Shown: positions 1 to 10,701, numbered from the stretch's first letter. The stretch: 20,256 nt of DNA from Trametes villosa (GCA_002964805.2 PUDQ02000140.1:1-20256), one strand, 5' to 3'. Notes: generated from the sequence alone by a model not told the origin. Numbers and translations are program-made.

Positions 1-300
1 GCGAGGCCTGGGGCTAGGGGGAGCGAGAAGAGAAAGGAAATGTACAGTACCCACCTCTCCCCACACTCCCTAGCCATAGGCCTGCCCATTCTCGCGAATC
101 GCCAGTGTCCCAGCCGCGGGTATACGGCTGGGGAGCGAGGCCTGGGGCTAAGGGGAGCGAGAAGAGAAAGGAAATGTACAGTACCCACCTCTCCCCACAC
201 TCCCTAGCCATAGGCCTGCCCATTCTCGCGAATCGCCAGTGTCCCAGCCGCGGGTATACAGCTGGGGAGCGAGGCCTGGGGCTAAGGGGAGCAGGGAGCA
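1..300. repeat. 134-bp tandem repeat, two full copies and a partial third
   Basis: The segment beginning GCGAGGCCTGGGGCT recurs at 1, 135 and 269, giving a period of 134 bp. Copies 1 and 2 are nearly identical; the third breaks off near 300. Each unit contains an inverted repeat: CCCAGCCG at 109-116 and CGGCTGGG at 125-132 flank an 8-nt loop, and the second copy has one arm mismatch (CAGCTGGG). The array probably continues to the left of the window. Weak open frames on both strands across it simply follow the repeat. Confidence 0.93.
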
Positions 301-669
301 GACGAGCAGTCAAATAAAGAAGGGGGGAGCAAGCACATGGGGGTCGGAGAGAAAGAGGCATCGCTAGGTCGCCCCAGCCTATATAGCAGCTGGTGGCAGT
401 GCTTGTCACATCACAATGCACAGATCGCAACTTTGATGGATCGGTCAGCATCTCTTGGCACCCTGATTGCAAGGCTGAGCTCTCCAGACTACTCGTCACT
501 GCAGTGAAGGTGACTTCCAATCTATGTCTGTTCACAAAGAGAAGAATATATGGATATAGCTTCAGAGGTCCACAGTCGAAGTTGTTAGAGCAACTATAAA
601 ATATGCGATGTAACATTCCAAAGGGGAGCTAAAGGACTGTAAAAGTATCGTTTTGTAAAGTAAAAGGAC
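301..669. other. Intergenic region without a supported gene
   Basis: This stretch lies between the 134-bp repeat and the 3' end of the minus-strand gene. It holds an AATAAA at 313-318 and a TATATA-like element near 379-385 on the plus strand. The only plus-strand open frame here (393-599) has no ATG at its start and no recognisable protein features. The 3' untranslated part of the minus-strand gene should lie in its right end, but I see no clear poly(A) signal on that strand. Confidence 0.6.
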
Positions 670-2492
670 TCAAAGTCCAGAGGAAAGAATCAACATGTCG
701 TTCGAGGTAGGCCAGGAAGTGGGGTATGGATAATCTGCCCAGTACCAGCTCCCCCCGTAGGCTTTGTGCAGCCATGCAGGGGGACTAGCGACCTTGGCAC
801 GGAACGGGCATTTTAGGCATACAAGAGTACGTGACGACTCCTTGGCTCGGTGCTTGACCTCCAATGGCTGGTAGGCACAATTCGGGCACCTCACCTGCAC
901 CCCATAAAGCGAGGTTTTGACATGACACTGCAGGAAAGCCCGGGAACGCACCACATTTCGCTCGTCACGCCAGACAAACACATAGTTTGTACCGCTTGAG
1001 CAGGCGAAAGTGCAGATGGTGTAAAGGACAATGTCCCACAGCGACTTGCTCGTGTCCCGCTGAAACAAGAGCTGTTTGACAACAGCCTCATATACAGGGG
1101 CAACATTCTCGCTGAGAATGGCTGGGGACATTGGGGCGAGGACGAAGTTGACCCAACCCTGGAGGTTGGTGTTGGCATCGCTGTATGGCCCATGTGTTCA
1201 GGCACAATGCATGTGTAGTAGAGTGGGGTGTGCGACTCACCCTGAGACGAGCCGAGTGATTTGATTAAATTGGGTAGTGTTGGTGATCGCAGAGCCACAA
1301 ACAAGCAGGAACAGGCCCCGCAGGCCCGTGCCGCATGGGAGTGCCTTCCAGAGCTTTCCTAGAAAGCGATAGAGCAGCTGTATTGGCTATAATGAGTAAA
1401 TGAAATGACCGTGTAGGACGAAAGGGACTCACAACGCCTGCAGGGATAGCGATCCCATCCATCTCTTTATAACCCAGCGCGGTGACAGCATTCTGGGGCA
1501 CATGAATCGTCAACAACCCATCGGGGTCGCTGTGGGTCGAGATGAAGAGGACGAAGGGAGTATCCGCGCCACGGGCTGCTGCGATTTGTTGGGCCAAAGC
1601 AGTCATGTTGTGCTCCTGAGCGTCCGGACGGATGCCGGTGATCGTCAGCTTTGGCGAGTAGGTAATGAGCTGGTGGATATGATCGTGAGCAAGTACTTTA
1701 AGATTTGGTGTACCCGTGCAGCTTACCCCTTTGTTGTACATGGCCATTCCCTGCCGCAAAGTGGCGAACACTCGATCGCGCGTCGAAAAGTCATCGTAGT
1801 GCAGAAAGACAGCGACCAGGTAGTCTGCTGCACGTTTCTCGCCGAGGGGGACCAGGCCCTGGCTAGTGAGCGTGTAGGGTGGTGCTTCGCCGCGGGTCTT
1901 GTAGCAGTTGGGGCAAACAAACGAGTTCATGAAGCTTGTGAAGTCGATGCCGCCAGGAGGTTCGATGCAGGCCGCAGCCTTGTTTGACCCGTATGGAAAG
2001 CATAGGGATAGCTGACATCCCAGGTGGGTGCAAGCGATTACCCCATCGCCAACGTTGCTGCACGCTGAACATCTCTGGCGGTGTGGATGAGCGATTTGCA
2101 CTGAAACGTCAAAATACCACTCACCTTCACGAGCATATCTTTTTGTGGGGGAGGTACAGGGTCTTGCTTGTCGCTGCCCAAGGTAGGGCTGCGGTGCAGG
2201 GGCTGGGCTGCAAGCCGAGCTAAAGTATCAGCAGGCTTCTGATTAGCCACATTGTCTATGTACCTGTTCGGGAACACATGTCCAAATAAGCTGGTAGGCA
2301 GTGTTAGCTCGAGGATCGCTGCAGGACAAAAATGTGGGGCCAACCTTTGATGATTTTCATACCATCTAACTCGCCCTCCTCATTGCCAGCAGCTCGAGAG
2401 CGGATGACTTTGGCTCGGACTGGCAGCTTGGCCTGATTGAAGCCTCCAATCGCAAGATTGGCAAACATATTCATGCTGTCTGAAGTCGGCAT
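670..2492 (-). CDS. Zinc-finger protein with putative caspase/CHAT-like domain (540 aa, five exons)
   Basis: Model on the minus strand: exons 2492-2363, 2318-2125, 2074-1433, 1386-1241 and 1180-670 (TGA at 672-670). Introns are 44, 50, 46 and 60 nt, and all junctions keep frame. The start ATG at 2492 follows a CT-rich leader; an in-frame ATG at 2474 is the alternative. Residues 110-165 form a cysteine cluster (C110, C113, C123, C128, C133, C144, C162, C165, with H125) resembling a PHD/RING-type zinc finger. Residues 190-356 look like an alpha/beta domain with a hydrophobic strand ending in T-H289-S-D-P-D-G and another ending in L-V-C352-G-S-A, the order and context of the His/Cys dyad of caspase-fold (CHAT/metacaspase-like) peptidases. 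C469/C472 and C492/C495 form a C-terminal zinc ribbon. Architecturally similar uncharacterised proteins occur in Agaricomycetes. Catalytic activity is inferred, not shown. The promoter is shared with the divergent gene at 2748. Confidence 0.72.
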
Positions 2493-2747
2493 CAGAAGAG
2501 GACAAGCAGCGAAGATGATGGATGGGGAAGAAGGATAAGAGCCCTGCCAGCGAACGACCTCTGACACAGCTTTGCACAGCATATTCCCAAAAAGGCACAT
2601 CATCTTGATTGCTGACTCAGCACATGCACAGCCGCCCTGAACTCGCTCCAATCGCTGCCTTCACACTTTCAACTGCCACCTCATCTTCCGACCATATCTT
2701 TGACTCTCCTTCTCCTCTCCTCATATCCTTCATCATCCTCCCTCTCA
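2493..2747. promoter_or_regulatory. Shared divergent promoter region (255 bp)
   Basis: The region separates the start codons of the minus-strand zinc-finger gene (2492) and the plus-strand 677-aa gene (2748), so it must carry both promoters and both 5' leaders. The leader next to each ATG is pyrimidine-rich on the corresponding sense strand, typical of basidiomycete transcription starts. A CCAAT pentamer lies at 2648-2652. No convincing TATA box is visible in either direction. Transcription start sites cannot be placed from sequence alone. Confidence 0.55.
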
Positions 2748-5386
2748 ATGGCTTCTAACTCCTCTCGCAGCGAGCACCCCTATGAGGTGGTGCACAGATT
2801 CTGGAAGCAGGAGGCCGACATCACCCCTGACGAGCTCTCTCAGGCTCTCACAACAGAGTGGTTCAGTGTTCCATACGACTCCGAGACAGGGAAGTTTCGT
2901 AATCCTCCTCTGAGGAGACAAAAGCCCGGAGGAAAGATAGAGCTCCAGTGCTATATCCCTCAGCACCTGCGCGAGCTGGTGCGCCTCGCTGCCCGCATAC
3001 TGGCTTTGTATCAACACCTCGCAGCCCGTGTCCCATGGATCGACATGAGGGCTGAGGCGAATGCGAAGAACAAGCCCACCGTCATCGACTGGGTTCACCA
3101 GATGTATTCTGGTTTGCGGCTCAACGCCTATGTCGCTCAGAAGGTCCTCGAGGCTGTCGTCGACAAGGTCAAGGCAATCGAGGTTTCGGAGAACGTTCGG
3201 AGCGCTAGCAAGACCGGACCCCATCGCAACTACCCCCTTTCCTCCCATATCCCTGAGCTCATACAATTCCTGTTTGAGCAAGTCGCATTCGGAACCTCAT
3301 CACCTCAGGAAATCGACCTCGCTCACACGGTTTTCCGAGATGGTGATGATGGCCGCCGCTACTTTCCGGACCCCATATCCCGTAAGTGGTTCAGTCCTGT
3401 ATATGGAATCATGCTGATCCACCCGATCTACTCTATCCAGTCCTCAAGAAGAGGGTCGACGAAGGCAACCAGCATGCACTTTGTCTGCAGGGCGAAAAAA
3501 CCTGGAATGGCCCTCAGCCCATCAGTATCGCCGACGATGGCTATGATAAGTATTTTCCGGCCGCGGTTTTGGGTATCCGGGGAATATTCGAGGCGCTCTG
3601 TATGCGCAATGACGAGGACCTGGCATCTCTTGTAAGCCTCAACCTGATCGGGCGAGTACATGTACTGAGAAACACTTACCCAGATGGACGAGTACCCAGC
3701 AGCTCCAGGTCACGATGACCTTGAGCCTGTCCAACGTGATGTTCTGCTCGTTCCGCATGCAGAGAATAGCCACACGACAGACGATATAGAGGTCGAGGAG
3801 TCGAATGAGGTTGCTGGAGTCGTCACGGGTTCTGCAGCTTCAAAGAGCAGGAAGCGGACCAAGGCCAAGCAGGGTGGCGAGAAGCGCAAGGTAAGCTGAT
3901 TAGATCTGCTGGTCGTGCCCATTTTTGCTAACATCTGTGGCACAGAAGAAGCCGAACACAGACCAGCCAGAGCAGCCGGACAAGGGCAAGGGCAAAGATC
4001 CACAAGTCCAGAACCCTCACTCGTCTGGCTCAAACCCTGCGGATGGCAGCACACAGTCCAAGGTAAGTGCTTTAAAGCTGCATGTAAATGACGATTCAAA
4101 CCTGAGCTAATTGTGCGTAGGAGAAAGAGGCGCACCCTTCCGACAAGGGAACCCCGCGGAGCCCTTCGCACATAGAAGAGGGCAATGTGAATGTATGTAT
4201 TAGCTTTGTGGTGTCCCTTACTTGCTGACACATTCGCTTTCTCCCTAGGAGGGCAACAACAATCAAACAGAGGATGACAATGCCGATGGAGGCAAGACTA
4301 ACAATAATAGCGCTGAAGATGATGTGAGTTAAGATGATCTTGCATCGGTGCAGCTGCCTGACAGTGTACAACCCTGGACAGTTTGGAAATGTCGATGCAA
4401 GTATGTTTCGCAACACTTAGTCTATCTTTGCTTTAGGTGCCTGTGTTCCGAGTACCATAAATGTTGAACTTTGCGTCTATGGATATGTCAGACCCTTTCA
4501 CGATTCCAGACAACATGGAGCAAGATCATTGTATGTAGCTCTCAAACTGGCCATATCAATCAATCTACCAAGCTCACAGCTTTACAGCAGACGAGCAGCT
4601 ACACCTGTCATATGTTCTCAAACCACCTCCTGTGCCGCAACATTTGTCGCAAGATAATGGTGCACCTGAACAGCGAGAATTTGATGCCCAAGGTATGTAT
4701 GCGATTCCAATCTCTAAATGCAGCTTGCCGTTCTCATATAAGCTGGTTGAATGTATGTAAGATATCGTTCAGGCCCTTGCATACGGCATGAACCTAAGGG
4801 GACAAGATCCAATTCCCCAGACTCCAAAGCGGCAGCTATACCCAAGCCGGCCCGACCTCAACCTCAACAGTCCGACAGTGCGCAGAGGTTCCACAAACCT
4901 TGGGCAAAACCCGAAGAAGCTGTCCTTGGCTGAAGCACTGCTGGTTTCTTCCTCTGATGAGGGAAAAGCGTTTTTCCTCGAGCTGCTTCTTTCCAACACT
5001 CAAAATGCAGCCCTCCGGGAGGCGAAATTGCAGGAGAGTGCCATCAGGGATACTGCCGCAGATGCAAAGTTCTTCCGAGAACTCTACTACCACAACCCAG
5101 AACACTTTCAAGGTGTGGTGCAGTATGTGTACAAAACACTTGGGGTAGGCGATTCATTTGGGCCGTGGTTTGAGGCTAACATTATTCGCCATAGAAGGAC
5201 CAATTTACAGGCGTCATAAAGGTCCTACATCAAAATGTTATCACAAAACTTGGAACCCACCTCGAGACAGGAGGAAGCACAGGAGGCTTGGCCGAACAGC
5301 AGAAGTGTGAGGAGGCATTCAGGGACTGGTGGAATGTATGGTGCAAGCTTACTGGAAAGGCTGTACCAGGAGGGGCGGCATGGTAG
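2748..5386 (+). CDS. Hypothetical protein with disordered, NLS-bearing middle (677 aa, eleven exons)
   Basis: Exons: 2748-3381, 3441-3631, 3684-3890, 3946-4062, 4121-4192, 4249-4323, 4382-4400, 4492-4530, 4588-4692, 4762-5144, 5195-5386 (TAG at 5384-5386). The sum is 2,034 nt and phases match at every junction. The family is not recognised. Residues 1-275 are globular and helix-rich. Residues 276-450 are low-complexity, rich in K, E, D, N, P and Q, with a bipartite basic cluster at 329-346 (KSRKRTKAK, then EKRKKK) that looks like a nuclear localisation signal. Residues 540-614 are strongly helical, followed by an aromatic C-terminus containing DWWNVW. The disordered part is cut into short exons, several a whole number of codons. 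The 19-nt exon 7 and the following 91-nt intron are the weakest part. In that intron a TAA (4458-4460) directly precedes an ATG (4461) in the frame of exon 8, so a split into two genes is possible but less likely. Confidence 0.68.
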
Positions 5387-5450
5387 GGACAGGGCTGAGG
5401 GGTAGAGTGAATTTCATGGGAAAAAGAGAGTACGAAACAGTCTGACATAT

Positions 5451-8337
5451 TGGTGCCGTGGGCGCAGACGCACCGCCGCCGTGGGGCACGTTCCCAGAAA
5501 ATGCGCCAGACGCACACGCACCCACACGCACAGAGGCGGAGCGGGGCGTGTCCCGCCCAGCGCGCAAACGCACTCCGGCTGGTGTGCGCATGCGCAGAGA
5601 CAGGGAGGCTGGTGCCGTGGGCGCAGACGCACCGCCGCCGTGGGGCAGAAAATGCGCCAGACGCACATGCACCCACACGCACAGAGGCGGAGCGGGGCGT
5701 GTCCCGGCAAACGCACTCCGGCTGGTTTGCGCATGCGCAGACGCACTCTGGCTGGTGTGCGCATGCGCAGAGACGGGGAGGCTGGTGCCGTGGGCGCAGA
5801 CGCACCGCCGCCGTGGGGCAGAAAATGCGCCAGACGCACATGCACCCACACGCACAGAGGCGGAGCGGGGCGTGTCCCGGCAAACGCACTCCGGCTGGTT
5901 TGCGCATGCGCAGAGACGGGAAGGCTGGTGCCGTGGGTGCAGACGCACCACCGCCATGGGGCACGTTCTCAGAAAATGCGCCAGACGCACACGCACCCAC
6001 ACGCACAGAGGCGGAGCGGGGCGTGTCCCGCCCAGCGCGCAGACGCACTCCGGCTGGGGTGCGCATGCGCAGAGACACAGCGGCCGGTGCGGGGGGCGCA
6101 GACGCACCGCCGCCGTGGGGCAGAAAATGCGCCAGACGCACACGCACCCACACGCACAGAGGCGGAGCGGGGCGTGTCCCGCCCAGCGCGCAAACGCACT
6201 CCGGCTGGTTTGCGCATGCGCAGAGACGGGAAGGCTGGTGCCGTGGGTGCAGACGCACCGCCGCCGTGGGGCACGTTCTCAGAAAATGCGCCAGACGCAC
6301 ACGCACCCACACGCACAGAGGCGGAGCGGGCGTGTCCCGCCCAGCGCGCAAACGCACTCCGGCTGGTGTGCGCATGCGCAGAGACACAGCGGCCGGTGCG
6401 GGGGGCGCAGACGCACCGCCGCCGTGGGGCAGAAAATGCGCCAGACGCACACGCACCCACACGCACAGAGGCGGAGCGGGGCGTGTCCCGCCCAGCGCGC
6501 AAACGCACTCCGGCTGGTTTGCGCATGCGCAGACGCACTCTGGCTGGTGTGCGCATGCGCAGAGACAGGGAGGCTGGTGCCGTGGGTGCAGACGCACCGC
6601 CGCCATGGGGCACGTTCTCAGAAAATGCGCCAGACGCACACGCACCCACACGCACAGAGGCGGAGCGGGGCGTGTCCTGCCCAGCGCGCAAACGCACTCC
6701 GGCTGGTTTGCGCATGCGCAAACGCACTCCGGCTGGGGTGCGCATGCGCAGAGACACAGCGGCCGGTGCGGGGGGCGCAGACGCACCGCCGCCGTGGGGC
6801 AGAAAATGTGCCAGACGCACATGCACCCACACGCACAGAGGCGGAGCGGGGCGTGTCCCGGCAAACGCACTCCGGCTGGTTTGCGCATGCGCAGAGACGG
6901 GAAGGCTGGTGCCGTGGGTGCAGACGCACCACCGCCATGGGGCACGTTCTCAGAAAATGCGCCAGACGCACACGCACCCACACGCACAGAGGCGGAGCGG
7001 GGCGTGTCCCGCCCAGCGCGCAAACGCACTCCGGCTGGGGTGCGCATGCGCAGACGCACTCTGGCTGGTGTGCGCATGCGCAGAGACAGGGAGGCTGGTG
7101 CCGTGGGTGCAGACGCACCGCCGCCGTGGGGCACGTTCTCAGAAAATGCGCCAGACGCACACGCACCCACACGCACAGAGGCGGAGCGGGCGTGTCCCGC
7201 CCAGCGCGCAAACGCACTCTGGCTGGTGTGCGCATGCGCAGAGACAGGGAGGCTGGTGCCGTGGGTGCAGACGCACCGCCGCCGTGGGGCACGTTCTCAG
7301 AAAATGCGCCAGACGCACATGCACCCACACGCACAGAGGCGGAGCGGGGCGTGTCCCCCAGCGCACAAACGCACTCCGGCTGGTTTGCGCATGCGCAGAC
7401 GCACTCTGGCTGGTGTGCGCATGCGCAGAGACGGGGAGGCTGGTGCCGGGGGCGCAGACGCACCGCCGTGGGGCAGAAAATGCGCCAGACGCACACATGC
7501 ACCCACACGCACAGAGGCGGAGCGGGGCGTGTCCCGGCAAACGCACTCCGGCTGGTTTGCGCATGCGCAGAGACGGGAAGGCTGGTGCCGTGGGTGCAGA
7601 CGCACCACCGCCATGGGGCACGTTCTCAGAAAATGCGCCAGACGCACACGCACCCACACGCACAGAGGCGGAGCGGGGCGTGTCCCGCCCAGCGCGCAGA
7701 CGCACTCCGGCTGGGGTGCGCATGCGCAGAGACACAGCGGCCGGTGCGGGGGGCGCAGACGCACCGCCGCCGTGGGGCAGAAAATGCGCCAGACGCACAC
7801 GCACCCACACGCACAGAGGCGGAGCGGGGCGTGTCCCGCCCAGCGCGCAAACGCACTCTGGCTGGTGTGCGCATGCGCAGAGACGGGAAGGCTGGTGCCG
7901 TGGGTGCAGACGCACCGCCGCCGTGGGGCACGTTCTCAGCAAATGCGCCAGACGCACACGCACCCACACGCACAGAGGCGGAGCGGGGCGTGTCCCGCCC
8001 AGCGCGCAAACGCACTCCGGCTGGGGTGCGCATGCGCAGAGACACAGCGGCCGGTGCGGGGGGCGCAGACGCACCGCCGCCATGGGGCACATTCCCAGAA
8101 AATGCGCCAGACGCACACGCACCCACACGCACAGAGGCGGAGCAGGGCGTGTCCCGCCCAGCGCGCAAACGCACTCTGGCTGGTGTGCGCATGCGCAGAG
8201 ACGGGAAGGCTGGTGCCGTGGGTGCAGACGCACCGCCGCCATGGGGCACGTTCTCAGAAAATGCGCCAGACGCACACGCACCCACACGCACAGAGGCGCA
8301 GCGGGGTGTGTCCCGTTCAGCGCGCAAACGCACTCCT
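5451..8337. repeat. CpG-rich satellite array 1 (about 19 units of 150-189 bp)
   Basis: Using the anchor ATGCGCCAGACGCAC, units begin at 5501, 5652, 5825, 5976, 6127, 6286, 6436, 6625, 6806 (variant), 6957, 7146, 7304, 7480, 7633, 7784, 7943, 8102 and 8261, plus a partial unit to the left. Lengths fit a 151-bp core with modules: an optional 8-bp CGTTCTCA before the anchor (151 to 159), an optional extra copy of about 30 bp built on CGCACTCTGGCTGG (to 181 or 189), and an 8-bp loss in the CCCGCCCAGCGCGCAAACG segment. Most units contain the palindrome TGCGCATGCGCA. Several frames on both strands are stop-free, but the 8-bp indels shift frame, so this is not coding sequence. Array 2 at 12718 is the same family. 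Confidence 0.95.
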
Positions 8338-8639
8338 ATCAATTTGATCAGATAAGTATATCCCCCAAGGGAGCTGAGGTTGTGACTGAGTCATTCCTTT
8401 ACAGGTGTTGCTGCTACCTTTTCATGGCTCACATAGAAAGAAACTCATACAGGATTCCTGCATTCCTAGAATACATGGCATCCACAGTTTGCTTCAAGGT
8501 TTCGCCCACTCAGAGATTTTGTAACGATTAACTTCATTCTGTTCAAGCGAAGTACATCCTGCTACCCGAGGTACTAACTACAGTTATGATACTAACAACC
8601 CTTGATTCCTCGTTCATCGCTCATGCAGGCATGTGGGCC
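8338..8639. other. Unique spacer between two repeat blocks, no gene seen
   Basis: About 300 bp of moderately AT-rich, non-repetitive sequence separates satellite array 1 from the G-rich minisatellite. I see no open frame with an ATG and coding character, no RNA gene and no terminal repeat of a mobile element. The boundary with the satellite is abrupt, inside a unit at about 8337. Confidence 0.6.
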
Positions 8640-10310
8640 AGAAGTCTCCTGACTGGCACACAGGAGGGCCGGTCGTCGTAGGTGGGTGGTCGGGTCGTCG
8701 CAGGAGGGCGGGGTCATCGCCGGTGGGTAGTCGCCCCCCATGGCTGTTGCTGTACGTGCCATGCCCCCCGGGTTGCGAGGGCGGTGGTCGGTGGCACGAG
8801 AAGGGCGGCGGGGGCAGGCGGGCGCGAGGACGGCCGCACATGGTCATCGTCGCTCGCTCGTGATGTGCCGGGGGGCGCGAGGACGTCGGCGACCGGGCAC
8901 TACGAGCACAGGTGCGGGTGGCCGGGCTGTACGAGCACGAGCGTGGGCGTGGGCATGGGCGAGGGTGAGGGCGGCCGAGCGGTACGAGGACGAGGGAGGG
9001 CGGGCACGAGATGGGCGTGGGCGGCCGGGCACGAGATGGGCGTGGGCGTGGGCGGGTGCGAGTGCGAGAACGAGGACGGGGGCGTGGCCGCCCCTCGCTC
9101 ATGACGTACCCGGGGGGCGCGAGGACGGCGGTGGCCGGGCTATGTGAGCACGGGCGTGGGCGCGGGCGTGGGCGAGAGTGAGGTCGGCCGGGCGGTACGA
9201 GGACGAGGGAGGGCGCGAGATGGGCGTGGGCGCGAGATGGGCGTGGGCGGGTGCGAGTGCGAGGGAGGGCGGCCGGGCGCGAGAACGAGGATGGGGGCGG
9301 CCGGGCAGTACGAGGGCGGGGAGGGCGGGCGCGAGGACGAGGACGGGGGCGAGAACGAGGGCGGCCGGTGCAAGGAGGCGGTGCCCGGCCATGGTGGGCG
9401 TGGCCGTCCCTCGCTCGTGGCCGTCCCTCGCTCGTGGCCGTCGTTCGCTCGTGACGTGCCGGGCGGTACGAAGATGGGCGCAGGCGTGGGCGAGGGCGGG
9501 AGGCGGCCGGGCGGTACGAGGACGAGGGAGGGCGGGCGCGAGATGGGCGTGGGCGGGTGCGAGAACGAGGACGGGGGCGGCACCGTCCCTCGCACGTGGC
9601 CGTCCCGAGCTCGTGACGTACCCGGGGGGCGCGAGGACGGTGGTGGCCGGGCTGTACGAGCACGGGCGTGGGCGTGGGCGTGGGCGAGGGCGAGGGTGAG
9701 GGCGGCCGGACGATACGAGGGCGAGGGAGGGCGGGCGCGAGATGGGCGTGGGTGGGTGCGAGTTCGAGGGAGGGCAGGCGCGAGAACAAGGACGGGGGCG
9801 GCCAGTGCGAGGAAGCGACACCCGGCCATGGTGGGTGTGGCCGTCCCTCGCTCGTGGTCGTCGCTCGCTCGTGACGTGCCCGGGGGGCGCGAGGACGGCG
9901 GTGGCCGGGCGCTACGAGCACGGGCGTGGGCGAGGACGGGGGCGGGGGCGGCCGGTACGAGGCGGCGACGCTCGGCCATGGTGGTCGTGGCCGTCCCTCG
10001 CGGGAGGCGCGAGGACGGCGGCGTGGTCGGGCGTGTACGAGGACGGCGGCGGTGACGGACACGGGGGCGGGTGCGAGCACAGGCGTGGGCGGCCAGGCGG
10101 TACGAGGACGGGGGTAGGCGGGTGCGAGGGCGGTCGGGCGGTACGAGGGCAGGGGCAGGCGGATGCGGGGGCGAGGCCAGCCGCGGGGGTGGGTGCGAGG
10201 ACGAGGTACGGCGGGCGCGAGAACGAGGATGGGCCGAGGGAGACTGCGAGGACGCGGGCAGGCGTGTACGAGGACGGGCGCAGGGGGGTGCGAGTGCGAA
10301 GCCAGACGAG
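8640..10310. repeat. G-rich degenerate minisatellite with G-quadruplex potential
   Basis: The plus strand is built from short motifs such as GGGCGTGGGCG, GACGAGGGAGGGCGGGCGCG and GGCCGGGCGGTACGAGG. A larger block headed by GACGTNCC followed by a run of G recurs near 8862, 9103, 9615 and 9872, spacings of about 240, 512 (two times 256) and 257, so a degenerate higher-order period near 250 bp is present. Runs of three or more G separated by 2-3 nt are frequent; the clearest is at 9664-9702 with seven G3 runs. Pro/Arg/Ala-rich or Gly/Arg-rich open frames on both strands are compositional artefacts of this sequence. Confidence 0.85.
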
Positions 10311-10701
10311 GGGCCTGTCTCCCTTGCCTAGGCCTGGCACGACGGGGGGGCCCTCTGCTCTCACTCGGCGAGGCCAGAGCAAGGCGGAGCCCCTGCCGTG
10401 CCGGCTGCGGGCGTGGTGGACAGGCTTCGTAGTGGTGGTAGAAGGTGGAAGAGGGCAGGGCAGGAGGCGGCCAGCTGGCGCATTTTTGGCGCCGGCTGGC
10501 CTCCTCGGCGTTTTCGGCGCTGCCACCGGCCCGAGGTCACGAGCTGGGGCCGGCGCTGTCACCGGCCCGAGGTCACGAGCTGGGGAGCACCTCACCGGGT
10601 TCCCGGGTGCTTTGCTGGCACCCTCCCGGGCTTGCACTCGTCCTCCACCCTCTCCACCCCGGAGAACCCTGGCACTAGCATTCAGCACTTCCTCCTGTTC
10701 T
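10311..10701. other. GC-rich region upstream of the dioxygenase-like gene, no gene seen
   Basis: The minisatellite gives way to non-periodic GC-rich sequence. It contains no ATG on the plus strand between about 10300 and 10701, so it cannot supply an upstream coding start for the gene at 10850. It likely holds the promoter and 5' leader of that gene. A 34-bp direct repeat is annotated separately. Confidence 0.55.
10516..10585. repeat. 34-bp direct repeat, two copies
   Basis: Copies at 10516-10549 and 10552-10585 (period 36 bp) share GGCGCTG followed by CACCGGCCCGAGGTCACGAG and differ at one base (CC versus TC after GCTG). The repeat lies upstream of the gene starting at 10850 and could hold duplicated regulatory sites, but no known binding motif is claimed. 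Confidence 0.85.

Noticed and set aside
393..599. Plus-strand 68-codon open frame
   Set aside because: No ATG at the start, no recognisable motif, no intron or leader pattern like the other genes.
2101..2124. 24-nt intron (GTGAGT to TTTCAG) in the minus-strand gene
   Set aside because: Too short to splice. The acceptor 26 nt further on gives a normal 50-nt intron that enters the cysteine cluster in frame.
2208..2263. 56-nt intron candidate (GTACAT to TTGCAG) in exon 2 of the minus-strand gene
   Set aside because: Removing it would break the frame, while the sequence is open and joins in frame on both sides if retained.
4401..4436. 36-nt intron (GTATGT to CTTTAG) in the 677-aa gene
   Set aside because: Shorter than every other intron here, and it would lead into a frame that stops before the C-terminal helical region. 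The 91-nt alternative keeps the frame into the later exons.
5450..8355. Three overlapping plus-strand open frames of about 965-1016 codons and several minus-strand frames
   Set aside because: They are the satellite read in every frame. Repeated 8-bp indels would shift a real protein, and the same peptides appear in different frames in turn.
8614..10080. Minus-strand Pro/Arg-rich open frame of 488 codons
   Set aside because: It coincides with the G-rich minisatellite, overlaps comparable open frames on the other strand and shows only composition bias.
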